Shown here in pieces: positions 9,170 through 20,161 of a stretch of 64,000 nucleotides of DNA (its first letter is position 1; each line of letters opens with the position of its first letter). The DNA comes from Isoetes taiwanensis (lineage: Eukaryota; Streptophyta; Lycopodiopsida; Isoetales; Isoetaceae), in assembly GCA_021234155.1 (NCBI GenBank), contig JAJEKV010000031.1, positions 8,198,748 to 8,262,747 of the forward strand, read 5' to 3'. Position numbers and translations under genes: made by a program. The notes below the pieces were generated by a model. That model was not told the origin of the DNA and made no database searches. It saw only the letters and a program-made list of their open reading frames with translations.

Positions 9170-10960
9170 TCAAGCCTGCATGGTCCGAAAGTAAGTCCTC
9201 CCAAGACGCTCCAGTGCATTGTTGTGCTTTATCAGGAGAGCCCGCATCAAATTCATATAACCACGAAAAACCCTGCGCTGCTTCAAAGAGATTTTCAGAT
9301 CTTCCATATCCAAGCAATGCAATGCATCATCCAAGCATTGAACGGTGTTCCCCAAAGCTGTTCGGCGTTCCTTGATACGCATCATCGTCTCTTTTGCCAG
9401 CAAATCTACATCTACATGAAGGTGAAAGCATTCAGACTTATTCTCATATGCAATATGGGTGTACTTCTCGATCTCTTCATCTGACTCTGTATCTACATTC
9501 ACAAGTGAGCTGAAAACACTATCCCTATCGCCCTCGCTCATAGCGTTCTCATCTTTGACTGTGCCTACATAAAAGCCAAACACTTTGTACATGAGAAAAT
9601 GAAAAGTGGGACCTCTATTTACTGTGCAGAAAACGACCAATCTCCAAAATTAAGCGGGATATAAGAAGGGCAACTAGCCAAGTGTGTGTTTGCAGGGGCC
9701 TCAACTGCTTTCTCTCTACATTCTTGGCTGTTATCTTCCTCATTGGCACGATCTTCTTGGACACCAACCACAGCCTCGGCATCCTAAAATCTCCTCCTAC
9801 GCTTTCCAATCCGTTCAACTGGGACTATTCCAGGGGGAAGGCCGTACACAACGCTTCTAACATCATCATGAGAGGCATGCTTTGGATTGAGAGTTAGACG
9901 CCACACAGCCTCCACGCGCTGCTCTGAAATAAACGTTGTATTTGATGGAAGCACCCAAGCACCACTCAACACAAATTTCTCGGTGCGAAGCATGCTGCAA
10001 ACAGTTTGAATCAAAGATGCAGTTAGTTGGCGCTTTCCATGGTAGGCTTGGAAATATTTGGCTTTTGCAAACAAGTTCCTATTATCAAGTGTGACGCAAT
10101 TCTTGATGTCACCAGCACCATAAAATGCATATAAATCCTTTCCACGTTCAATCTTCTCAGCAGTGAGGGCCTTCATATGATGCCTATGATGCATCTTCCC
10201 CATGTTCTTGAGACAGTATCCCAGCATACCCTCGTAACAGTGCAGCTTTGTATCCCTCAGTGCCTTGCAAAGAATGATGCCACCAGCTGGCTTGCGAGTG
10301 TCCCATCCCAAATACTTCTCCAGCCTTGCATTCACAGCTATGGGGCCTGACAAACCAATTCTAAATACGCACTACATATGAAGATGATCTAAGTCTGAGC
10401 CTCTCTCTAAACTGACGATACCACTAAAGCACTCCGTATCTAGAAACCTACATACAGAATTGTATATATCGTCCCAAACATCCACGCCACCTATGCTAAC
10501 AGTGACACTCACATCCAATGAACAGGGTTCTCTCTGTGGAACAGGAGCTCTTCAAGGCTTCACAACCACCTTCTTTCTCACTGGCACTTTCTTATTTCCA
10601 TGAAACACCTGTCTGCCAGGCTCCCTGTCTTCAAAAATAGGGAGCTTCTCAGTAAACTTAAATACAGGACACACCTCTCTCTCATCTGCACCTGCACCTG
10701 GAAGAACATCACCTGCACCTGGAGAACATCACCTCCAAGAACAGCAGCCTCAGATGAATTTATGACCTCAAATTCCTGACTGCCATGAGGGCCATCGCCA
10801 GCAGTAGCCCCTTGAACCTCCTCATAAATGCTTTTGTGCATATTAGCATCTCCAGACAAATTGAAGCCTTTCCACAAGCCACGCTATGCTGCCACTGCAC
10901 TACTCTCAGGAAGCCTCCCCTCAGCATCCAAAGAACCCTTGGACACATCCCTGGCCAGCC
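9170..10960 (-). pseudogene. Decayed HUH (Rep-type) endonuclease transposon gene, Replitron-like
   Basis: One long minus-strand reading interrupted by stops and shifts. In order: an acidic/basic N-terminal part (REVCPVFKFTEKLPIFEDRE, 10621-10680); VSIGGVDVWDDIYNSVCRFL; LERGSDLDHLHM at about 10373-10420, an HLH signature of HUH nucleases; then GYCLKNMGK with Tyr at 10216-10218 in a YxxK arrangement, about 55 residues downstream. The frame continues KDLYAFYGAGDIKN and FVLSGAWVLPSNTTFI, ends in a basic RRRR cluster (9784) and resumes as an acidic tail (9640 to 9170, KERRTALGNTVQCLDDALHCLD). In-frame TAG directly after HLHM (likely CAG to TAG), TGA near 10553 (likely CGA to TGA) and TAG near 9781 show decay. 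No helicase domain is seen, which argues against Helitron. Family call is by motif only. Confidence 0.5.
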
Positions 10961-11470
10961 TACGAAGAAACATCTGTGAAGTTAGAAAACAATACCAGAA
11001 GATGGAGAAGACGAAGCAGCTATAGCAGCAAATCCAAACTGCTTTGACAACCCTGGAAGCCAGGCTTTATACAGAGAATCCAGCAAAGGCTTCGGCCTAT
11101 TTGTGGCATCCCATATGCAGAGCACGACATGAGCGCTATCTCCGGCATGAGCGCCATCTCCCCAACAGATGGAGTACAAAATCAGGCAGCTGCCATGCTC
11201 GGACGACCAGCGCCACACATTCATAACACAAAGGTAAAAAAAAAAAGGAAAAAAAAAACCCTACCCCCTATTTCCGGCTGAACCATTCACAAAATCATAC
11301 TGCCAGAAAATTTGCCAACCTTCTCAGACATTGATTGGGCATATGTTTTTAGGGAGCATTGTATTTTGGGTCATATGAACACCAAAGTTGAGGTGGTTAT
11401 TGCTAATTTTTGAGCTGCTTAATATCCGGAGTCCTTTGGAGTTGTTTTTGTGTGAATGGTCGAAGGGATG
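10961..11470. other. No confident gene; A-rich patches
   Basis: Contains an 80-aa minus frame (10982-11224) that may be decayed 5' sequence of the HUH element, and A-rich runs at 11236-11260. Nothing else identifiable. Confidence 0.35.
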
Positions 11471-11799
11471 GATTTGATCCAGAAAGTTCGAATTTATCAA
11501 GCGAGATGTGGTTAATGTGGTCAGAAAGTCGTGATCAACCAGCTCCATCCCCATCCAACCCATCATCCCGCCTGATCCCCATGGGGCTGCGCTATCATGC
11601 CCATGCATGGGTTGGGGTATAGCAAACCCCATGCATATGCCATGTGAAAATATTGATGCATGCCCTTCACCCATTTATGGGGCCTACAACTGTACCTACC
11701 AATCTCTACTTCAATCATTTTTGTTGTATAGTGCAAGTTGCAATAGACTTTTTGTCCCTGGTCTTGTACCCTACAGGAGCAGTTGCATGAAGGCAACTT

Positions 11800-11990
11800 G
11801 CATCCAAGTGGTTAATATGGCCAATAAATGGCAGTGGTAAATTTGGCCACGAGGTAAATCTGACCATCGGTTAATTTGGCCCTAAGGTTAATCTCGCCAT
11901 AGGTTAATTTGGCCACAAGGCAGTGCCTAGTCTGGCCATAGGTGCCTAGAGTTTAATGTGGCCATAGGTTCTAGTGGTGAAGAGAAGATT
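11800..11990. repeat. First block of GGTTAATNTGGCCATA units
   Basis: About ten degenerate units of 15-20 bp (GGTTAATTTGGCC, AGGTTAATCTCGCCAT). Related to the main array at 13780-15620. Confidence 0.7.
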
Positions 11991-12239
11991 GGTTTTGAGT
12001 CCCCCACTACAAAGGCTAGCATATATGCCAACATGGCCTACATTATAGCTAGTAGCCCTCAGATTGCACTGAAGGCAGATTTCCTACTACGAGAACTTAG
12101 TTTGAAGTTGGAGAGACTAACACTTACACATTAAACACTATTGCTGCACCTGACCTACCCATTGTGGAGGATTTTGAATGGAAAAACATTAGTTAGGTCA
12201 GTTCCATTTGTAGAGCGATGGTTTTTTCTACTCCCGATA

Positions 12240-12890
12240 TGGGTTTGAGTTCGCCGGAAACCTCATAGGGTTTCTCGTTGAAACTTAATGTGGTTTCAAT
12301 GGAAACTTGATGTAGTTTCCACTGAAACCACATTAAGTTTCCATGGATACTATGTTAGGTTTCCTCTAGTAAAAACCTTGTAAGGTTTCCTTTATGGAAA
12401 CTATACGTAGTTTACTTTTGGGAAAACTCTATAAGGTTTCCGCTTTTCAGAATTAAAATGAAAGAGTCTAGGCACGTGTGTAAGACCTCGTGGCACATTT
12501 TCAAGATTGTATGACAAAATGTAATCTACCCACATGTGTAAGATCTTATGGAAAATTGTGCTCCCAAATGCATTAATGGTGTCTTTTTAGCGTAAGGAGT
12601 ACCCAATATTTTGAATTTGAAACTGCATTCGGTTTCTAAAGAAGCTTAACTACATTAGGTTTCCAAAGAAACTACATTAAGTTTCTCTTGATACTACATT
12701 AGGTTTCCAAAGTTTTTAATTTGGATAGGAAACTTTATAAGGTTTCCATTTTGTAAAATAAAATGGAGGAGTGTAGGCAAGTGTGTAAGATCTTGTGGCA
12801 CATATGCAAGTTTGTATGACAACATGCATTAAATGGTGTCCTCTTAGTGTAAGGAGCACGCTAAGATTTTAAATTTGAAGGGGAACCTTC
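12240..12890. repeat. GGTTTCC/GGAAACC short repeats and ~290-bp direct duplication
   Basis: Many alternating words of GAAACTACATTAGGTTTCC type, giving short hairpins. The following segment with GGCA.GTGTGTAAGA, CTTGTGGCACAT and GTATGACAA occurs twice (about 12430-12610 and 12730-12880). No coding potential. Confidence 0.65.
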
Positions 12891-13389
12891 GTGAACACAC
12901 ATTTGTCTTATAGATACTTAAACTTGTTTGTTTTCTCCATTTTCATTCAGAGCTCCTTGAGCATCCTTTGTTCATACAAGTTATACACTCTTAAACTATT
13001 GTAAATCCACACAAAAATAGAGTGCACAATTGCTTTTTATTTCAATATTAAGCAGCAAGCTCGCCCTAATATTAAGCAACAAGTTTAAATCTAAGGCCAC
13101 GTTTTTTAAATCAAAGTGTATTAAAATTATAAGGTGAAGCTTTAATACAAAATCTTAAGGGGGTTGGGATTCATGCACCCAGTATCCCTGTGAAACAAAA
13201 CATAGGGCAGAGCATTCTCGCTCGAAGCAAAACCATTTTCGAACTATTTTTGAAATCGGGCAGAGCATTCCTCGGCAGAGCATTCCTCGGCTCAGGTTTT
13301 GTTTCCCTCTCTCACCTTTCCCATAAAAAAAGAAAAAAGAAATAAAATATTCTGGGTCGCCAAATTGCGGCTCCTGATAATTGCCTGAC

Positions 13390-13560
13390 TGATGATCTCT
13401 TTTGGAATCGTCGTCCGAATGGCTGTAACAGATTGATCCCTGTTAGTTGCATGAAAAAATCCTCTGGCCCTGCTATGAAGTTATGAAGAATGCAGCAGCA
13501 GAATCGATTGATCCCCCGGGCCCCAGTTGTCTCCTCTGTGGTCTCCAACCAGCTCTAAAT
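13390..13560 (-). pseudogene. Possible PIF/Harbinger transposase fragment
   Basis: Minus-strand frame with INRFCCCILHNFIAGPEDFF. A C-C-x-LHNF block near the end of the catalytic domain is characteristic of PIF/Harbinger nucleases. Only about 50 codons can be read and there is no catalytic context, so this is weak. Confidence 0.3.
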
Positions 13561-13779
13561 GGATTAAAAGTCGCCGTAAAGCAGATTTGAGATGCGCAAA
13601 GCTTTCAGCATTGTGTTTTGCAAAAAGATCGGATGAAGTAAAAGAATAAGAAGCTCTGCCATTTTCTATTTGGGCCTCTCTTGTAGCAAAGCTTTGCCAT
13701 TTTCTACTTGGTCATCTCTTGTAGCAAGAAAACAATCAAATCTTTGGGTTCTAAATCCGACAATCATTTGGACATTGGC

Positions 13780-15625
13780 CACATTTGGACACTGGCCACA
13801 CTAACCATAAGGGAAGTGGTTCAATGTGGCCATGGGTTAATGTGGACATCGGTTAATGTGGCCATAGGTTATAGTGGTTAGTGTGGCCATAGGTGGATGT
13901 GGCCATAGGGCCATAGGTTAATGTGGACATAGGTGATTATTGTGTCCACGATCCACATTAACCATATTTGGACATTGGCCACATTAACCACAAGGGAAGT
14001 CCTTTAATGTGGCCATATAGCCATAGGTTAATGTGGATGTAGGTTAATAGGGCTATAGGTTAATGTGGCCATGAGTTAATGTGGCCATAGGTTAATGTGG
14101 GCGTAGGATAATGTGGACGTAGGATAATAGGGCTATAGGTTACTGTGGCCATGGGTTAATGTGGCTATAGGTGGATGTGGCCATAGGTTAATGTGGCTAT
14201 AGGGCCATAGGTTAATGTGGATATAGGTGGCTATTGTATCCACGGTCACATTAACCACATTTAGACATTGGCCACACTAACCACAAGGGAAGTGGTTTAA
14301 TGTGGCCATGGGTTAATGTGGACATGGGCTAATATGGCCATAGGTTATAGTGGTTAGTGTGGAATAAGTTATAGTGGTTAGTATGGCCACATGTTAATGT
14401 GGCCAATGTGGACATAGATGGTTATTGTATCCACGATCACATTAACCACAAGGGAAGTGGTTTAATGTGGCCATGGATTAATGTAGCCATAGGTTATGGT
14501 GGTTAATGTGGCCATGGATTAATGTGGCAACACTAACCACGAGGAAAGTTGTTTAATGTGGCCATGGGTTAATGTGGACACATGTTTATGTGTCAATGTG
14601 GCCATAGATTAATATGGCCATAGGTTGATGTTATCCACATTAACCCATGGCCACATTAACCTATGACCACATTAAACCACTACCTTTGTGGTTAATGTGG
14701 CAATGTTCAAATGTGGTTAATGTGACTGTGCTTAATGTGGCCACATACACCTGGCCACACTAAGGTCATATGGCCATATTAACCTGTGGCCACACGAACT
14801 ATTATAACCCCTGTCCACATTAACATATAGCTACATTAAACTACTACCTTTGTGGTTAGGGTCACATGGCCACATTAACCTGTGGCCACATCCACCTATA
14901 GCCACACTAACCACTATAACCTATGGCCACATTCACCACTATGTTGGTGGAGAAGCATAGAGCTACAAATTGGACCCTGATCAGCGAATACAGATCCAAC
15001 AGATCATGCTCTGTCAGACACAGGGGGATCGAAGAAGATAGAGAAGTATGACACTTTGATAGGCACAAAAGAACCATCATAGCATCCATCTTTCCAACGA
15101 TAGAGCAGATGCATAAATCATGTTTTCACACGTTTTTTTTTTTTTTCATGCACCCTTGTTTAATAGACAATCGTTGCCACATTAACCTATGTCCACATTC
15201 ATAACTATAACGTATGGCCGCACTAACCACTATCGTGGCCACATTAATCCATATCTACGTTAACCACAAGAACCCATGGCCAAATTCACAACTATAACCC
15301 ATGCCCATATTAACCCATGTCCACATTAACCTGGGTCCACATTAATCCATGGCCACATTAACTCATGGAATAACCTGTGGCCACATTAATCCATATCTAC
15401 GTTAATCACAAGAACCCATGGCCACATTCACCACTATAACCTATGGCCACATTAACCTGGGACCACATTAACCCAGGGCCACATTAAACTGCTACCCTTG
15501 TAGTTAGTGTGGCCAATGTCTAAATGTGGTTAATGTGACCGTGCTTAATGTGGCCATGGTGATGTGGTGGTTAGTGCGGTCACCAAGTAGTTAATGTGAC
15601 CACATTGGTTATGTTGTGGTCAATA
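13780..15625. repeat. Strand-switching satellite array (large imperfect palindrome)
   Basis: From 13780 to about 14635 the unit runs as TTAATGTGGCCATAGG; from about 14640 to 15625 it runs as its complement CCTATGGCCACATTAACC. The switch occurs in ...GGTTGATGTTATCCACATTAACCC... near 14625-14650. The two halves could fold into a hairpin close to 0.9 kb per arm. A 0.23 kb non-repeat island lies at about 14940-15170. Confidence 0.8.
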
Positions 15626-15915
15626 TGTATTAATTGGTTAATGTGGGCAACTGCTCTTGCTCCTGCAAGGTACGGGTCCAGGGACAAAACATAAAGGGAA
15701 TTTGGCAGGTACGGTTCGGAGGCCCCAAATGAATGCAAGGCATGCATGCATATGCATGGGCGTTTTGTCATCCTGGCCCATGAATGGGCCATGGTAGCAC
15801 AACCCCATGGGGATCAAGTGGAATGATGGGTTGGATGGGATGGAGCTGGTTGATCACGGCTTTCTGGCCACATTAACCATATCTCGCTTGATATATACGG
15901 ACTTCCTTTGATCCA

Positions 15916-16699
15916 GCCAGAAATCGAATAAAAAAATAATGTGCATCAAATCCATGCCAGGCGGCAAAAATCCGTCTTTGGGCGCAAACTGCATTCATTC
16001 ATTTTTTTTTTCATTTTTTTTTTTTTATATATATATTCAGGGATTTGGCAGGGAGGGATTTCGAGCTCCAAGGAGGGACTTGGCAGAGCTTCCTGGGTCC
16101 TTTTTTCTGTTGGCAGACATATTTCTTGAAGGCAACTGGAATCTCATGCTCTGTTCTCGAGTTTCAGGTGTTGTTTTCTGTAGAGGTCGCATCCTTGTTT
16201 ACGTATTTGATTTTATTTCTCAAATCCATCTTCGGCAATGCTCAGTTATCACCTAGATCTGACATGGTTCATAGCATTTGAACCAACACCTGATATAAAC
16301 AACGGATTGGAGCTCAAATCCTGCATATCTAGGAGGGGTACAACGGGGAATGGCTTGCGCAAATGCTTTGGTCAAACTGACATGGCCTGCTGGCACAACA
16401 ACTCCATTTCCTTCTATTCTATTATCTCTATCCATCTATTCTATCTACCAAGCCGAAAACCTAGTCTTTCCTCTTATTTTTCTTCATCCTTTCTTTTCAT
16501 GCACCATGCCACAGCCGCACCATACATCATGGCCCTATGTGTAGACTTGTTGGTGGTAATATGAGTGATGTAAGAGATGCTGGATACTTGGGAAAAAGGA
16601 CTCTCAATGAAGCAATCTATTTTCTAGAATCCGGCCCTAATTCTCGACAATCCCAATATGTGCCTTGCATGCCATTTCCCTGAGCAGGCCAAATTATGG
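15916..16699. other. No gene seen; T-rich run
   Basis: T-rich tract and TATATATA at about 16000-16035. Short frames only, with no domain recognised. Confidence 0.4.
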
Positions 16700-16834
16700 A
16701 AATAAAGGGGGATAACTCTGATAAGTGATCTCTTTGATAACAATGGAATTATCCAATTCCATAATTCTATCCTTGTTGGGGAGGATCATCAAATGAAATT
16801 ATTATATGAGGCTATTAAGTCGTATTTAATTAAA
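16700..16834 (+). pseudogene. LINE fragment, left part (interrupted; continues at 44503)
   Basis: Reads ISDLFDNNGIIQFHNSILVG and then LLYEAIKSYLIK, the region between RT and zf-RVT of plant L1 elements. The frame stops at 16834 where a 25-bp inverted end begins to overlap. It can be continued in frame with YDFITKIVMQGSW at 44503 onward, which then leads into zf-RVT sequence. Confidence 0.55.
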
Positions 16835-16917
16835 GTGGGACAAATCTCGAATTTTGGGACTCAGACTGAAAATGGGACTCATAATGACAAATTTTTTTAC
16901 ATTGAATTGTTGTTAGA

Positions 16918-17200
16918 TCAGGGGGAGGGGAAGGGGAAGGGGAGAAGTTGGGGGAGAAGTTGAGAGAAGTAATGGAAGGGGATAAGTTAGAAGAAGGGGG
17001 GGAGGGAGGAAGTTCGAAAAGGGGGTTGAGAAGAGGGGGCAAGGGGAGGTGAGAGGAGGGTGCAAGGGGAGGTGAGTTCGAAAGGGGGGAAGAAGAGGGG
17101 GCAAGGGGAGGTGAGTTCGGAAAGGGGAGTGAGAAGAGGGGGTAAGTGGGAAGAGTTGGGGGAAGAGATGAAGGGGGAAGGGGAGAGGGGAAAACCAAAA
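16918..17200. repeat. GA-rich polypurine tract
   Basis: About 280 bp almost purely A and G (GGGGAGGGGAAGGGGAAGGGG and AGAAGAGGGGGCAAGGGGAGGTG units repeated about three times). The Pro/Ser/Leu reading frame on the other strand is a composition artefact. Confidence 0.85.
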
Positions 17201-17735
17201 TAACTAAAGGGGAATATATTCCCTTGAGATTAAAAATGATAATATTAAAATATAATTAATAATTAATTTAATTAAATATAAAATACTTTAATTAATTTAA
17301 TAAAAAAATATAAACCGTGTTCTCGACTACTGAGTCGAGAATTGAAGAGTCTTTCCTTGCAAAGCAATTGGACCTAACTCCTTCTCCAAGTTGATATTCA
17401 CTTAGAAAAATGCTGGACAGTTCTCAGACACACTGCCCATCTGAAGCATCTTTTTTCATGCTGACTCAAGCCGTTAAGGCATTTTTTATTTTATGCCATT
17501 CCTTTGTAACCGAGCTAGAGTAGACAAATGCATAATCTCTTTCTCAGCTCCAAGAGCTTCACCCATTCTGCAAAAAGCTTTCCGCCACACGCAGACCTTT
17601 GTTTTTATTTGAAGGTAGACCTATGCTACTTCGAATAAGGAAAGACCTGTGCTACTTCGAAAAGGCGAGGCACAGATTTGGAAAGCATTGAGAAAGCACA
17701 GATTTGAATCAGAGATTTGAGAAGGCCTTGAGTTT
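17201..17735. other. AT-rich spacer, no gene seen
   Basis: TTAATTAA-rich stretch (17220-17310), then CTCGACTACTGAGTCGAG at 17323-17340, a variant of the palindrome of the 68-bp satellite. Confidence 0.5.
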
Positions 17736-18080
17736 GAGAAAGCACAGATTTAAGAAGCAGGTTTAAGGCATTGGCATGGATTCAAGAAGCCAGTTTAAGG
17801 CTTTGGAGAGCCGGTTTAAGGCTTCGGCATAGATTTTGATAAATCAGAGTCCGAGATTCAGTGTTCTCCTGCTGCACCAAACAGGTTACGTCAAGCTTCT
17901 ATTCAAATCTTGAGCGTAAAACTTCACCACAGCTCAGAAACCGCTTCCGGAACCAAGATCGGCGCCCCTGCTTAGATGCTATTCCTTGTGTCGAAGAAGC
18001 CGGTTTAAGGCTTTGGCACAGATTCAAGAAGCCGGTTTAAGGCTTTGGCACATATTGAAGAAGCCGATTTAAGGCTATGG
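17736..18080. repeat. Tandem repeat GAAGCCGGTTTAAGGCTTTGG
   Basis: At least seven degenerate ~32-bp units with core GCCGGTTTAAGGCTTTGGCA followed by CAGATTCAA. Interrupted at about 17840-17990 by unrelated sequence. Confidence 0.75.
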
Positions 18081-19020
18081 AGATTCAAGGTTATGAAGGC
18101 CCGAGGTCCAGACATAGATTCAAGGCCAAGTCCCGAAATCCAGACACATGCGCGGCAGAGGCTATGGTAGAGCTACTGGTTCGGCATGGAAAGAATCGCC
18201 AGGTCAGTAGGATTTAAGCTCCAGAGTCCGCGGTAGGAAGAGAGATAGAGTAGCAGATTGGAAGTTATATGCCTGATGCAAGGCTTCATATCTGATGTCG
18301 CTTGAAACGCCGCCGCTTGAAGCGCCTCTTGTTGGTGTTGTTCTTCAAGAAACGGCTATGGCGCCCATGATTTGCAGTGTATTCGCGACGGATTTGCTGT
18401 GTCGCTGGATCTAATAGGGTCTCTCCCGTTTCTGCTCCTTTGCTTTGGAATTAATCGGCTGTCTGCATATGATTCATAGCATGCAAAGCTTTTCTAGATT
18501 GGTTCTCAGACAAGAATAAGTTTGAAATGAGGCGATGCACATGGCTAGCAAAGGAATGAGGGCCATACCATCTAAATTTGCTCCGCCATAGCCATTAAGA
18601 AGCTATGTCATTCCTTTTTGATGGATTCGTGGTTGCAGATCTGCCGGAAACCAGAGTGGTTTCTCCTTTCCAAGTGGTACAACAGGATCTGCGGCACAAA
18701 GGTGTGTACCAAATTTCAAAATTCAAATATTGGGGGGAAAAAAGGGCGGGGTATAAGAAACAATTAAATAAGTCTTGAAAATAAGTCACATAGAGTGAGT
18801 TTTGAAGTTGTCATAATATTTGTATAATGCATTATTATTAGTTGTAAGGGTAAGTAGGGTACATTATTTTTCAGTTGTTATAATGTGCATTATAGGTGCA
18901 TATGATGTCCATTAGATAAATACATGGGGAGGGTCTATTTATCATAGAAAATACATAGGAAATTTATGGGGAGGGCAATTTTTCATTAAAAATACATAAA
19001 ATATTGTGTTTATTAAATAT
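18081..19020. other. No gene seen
   Basis: Mixed then AT-rich sequence. Short frames only. Confidence 0.45.
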
Positions 19021-19330
19021 ACATAGTATAGTATAGTGTGTGCTAATACTAATGTGTGCTAGTATAAAATGCTAATGTGTGCTAATACTAATGTGTACTA
19101 ATGTATAAAAATGCTAATGTGTGCTAATACTAATTGTGGTAGTATAAAGTACTAATTGTGTGCTAATTGTGTGCTAATTGTGGTAGTATAAAGTACTAAT
19201 GTGTGCTAATTAAGGTGTGCTAGTATAAAAATGCTAATGTGTGCTAATACTAATGTGTGCTAGTATAAAAACAATTGTTAAATACTAATGTGTGCTAAAT
19301 ACTAATGTGCTGTGAGAAAAACAATAAACT
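19021..19330. repeat. Tandem repeat GTGTGCTAATACTAAT
   Basis: Degenerate units of 16-34 bp (TGCTAATGTGTGCTAATACT, TAGTATAAAAATGC) repeated about 12 times. Confidence 0.75.
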
Positions 19331-19440
19331 ACGGTGTGATAAAATAATAAACTATGGCGGAAAATTAGATGGATAGATAGATGAAATGATGCTCCGCAAA
19401 AATAATCTCTGGCCCTTGAAATTGCCATTTTTTACTCTGA

Positions 19441-19535
19441 GCTGCCTTTCTCGACTCGCGAGTCGAGAAAGGCCCTCAAACCTGCGTTTTTCGCTTTGAG
19501 CTGCCTTTCTCGACTCGCGAGTCGAGAAAGGCCTT
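19441..19535. repeat. Palindromic satellite, left part (2 units)
   Basis: Two units carrying the perfect palindrome CTCGACTCGCGAGTCGAG (within TTT...AAA) at about 19447-19470 and 19506-19529, spaced 59 bp. The array is interrupted at GCCTT by element B and resumes at 43482. Confidence 0.85.
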
Positions 19536-20114
19536 TGTTAGTCCTGTGCCTCCTGGTACAGGACTATTCATGCATACGAAGGACCAGATCAAGCAGAAGG
19601 ATCCATAGTCAACCACGGGTCAGTCATCAAAGGCCCCGCAGAAGACCACGCAGTCAAAGCCTGGGTCAGGTACCAAGAGGCGCCGCGACAAGTGACGACT
19701 CGTCACCGCCCGCGTCGGCGTCAGCATGATTCTAGGCACCTCAAGAGGCACCGCCAGTTTCTCCTTCCAATCAGGCCTCCTTCCAGGAGTCGGCACCGAG
19801 ATCAGTCAGAGTGTCTATATTGGGCCAAAGGCCATTGTACTATATATATGATTAGAGCTAGCACATGAAGGCTAGATGAGTTTTGAGTCTTGTCTCTTTT
19901 CAGTCTTCTCTTGATTGCGAGAGCTCATGTATGTTCATCATTGATATCAAGGAAGCTTATCATTTTCCCCTCATTGTTCTCTTTGTTCTGTTTTCTTCTT
20001 CTTGTTCTCTTCTTGCAAATCCTGCGTGACATAGTCCCCCGGACTCTCCTGTTAGATCCACGGGTCCTCACAGAGGGCTGTCTTCCAGGAGTTCCCGAAC
20101 CCAGACCCCAAACA
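19536..20114 (+). repeat. 5' LTR of element B (579 bp)
   Basis: TG...CA ends (TGTTAGTCC to CCCCAAACA), TATA region CTATATATATGATTAG near 19842. U3 contains the basic tail of ORF3 in frame (TGQSSKAPQKTTQSK, TKRRRDK-stop at 19693). In this copy the frame has a TAG where the 3' LTR has CAG. Confidence 0.92.
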
Positions 20115-20134
20115 CTGTCGCCGCTGCCGGGTCT
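20115..20134 (+). other. Primer-binding-like site of element B
   Basis: CTGTCGCCGCTGCCGGGTCT directly after the LTR resembles, with several mismatches, the complement of the 3' end of plant tRNA-Asp that is typical of Athila/Tat elements. Element A has CTGTCGCCGCGGCCGGGTCT in the same place. Confidence 0.5.
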
Positions 20135-20161
20135 GATTCAATCCTACTTTCTTCTGTCGAT

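Larger units (their letters stand above)
11471..15915. mobile_element. Foldback-type element with ~0.3 kb inverted arms and satellite interior
   Basis: Left arm about 11471-11800 and right arm about 15645-15915 are inverted copies. Shared words in left-arm orientation are ATCAAGCGAGAT, AAAG.CGTGATCAACCAGCTCCATC, CATGCATATGC, GTCCCTGG and AGGAGCAGTTGC. Between them lie blocks of a short unit based on GGTTAATGTGGCCATA. No transposase is intact; a short possible PIF/Harbinger fragment sits at 13390-13560. Target duplication not found, so exact ends are approximate. Could be a foldback transposon or a MULE with satellite-filled subterminal ends. Confidence 0.6.

Noticed and set aside
13780-15625. 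CRISPR-like array
   Set aside because: Units are degenerate, contiguous without unique spacers, and switch strand; plant nuclear context.
16830-17198. Proline-rich 122-aa frame on the minus strand
   Set aside because: Pure composition effect of the GA-rich tract.
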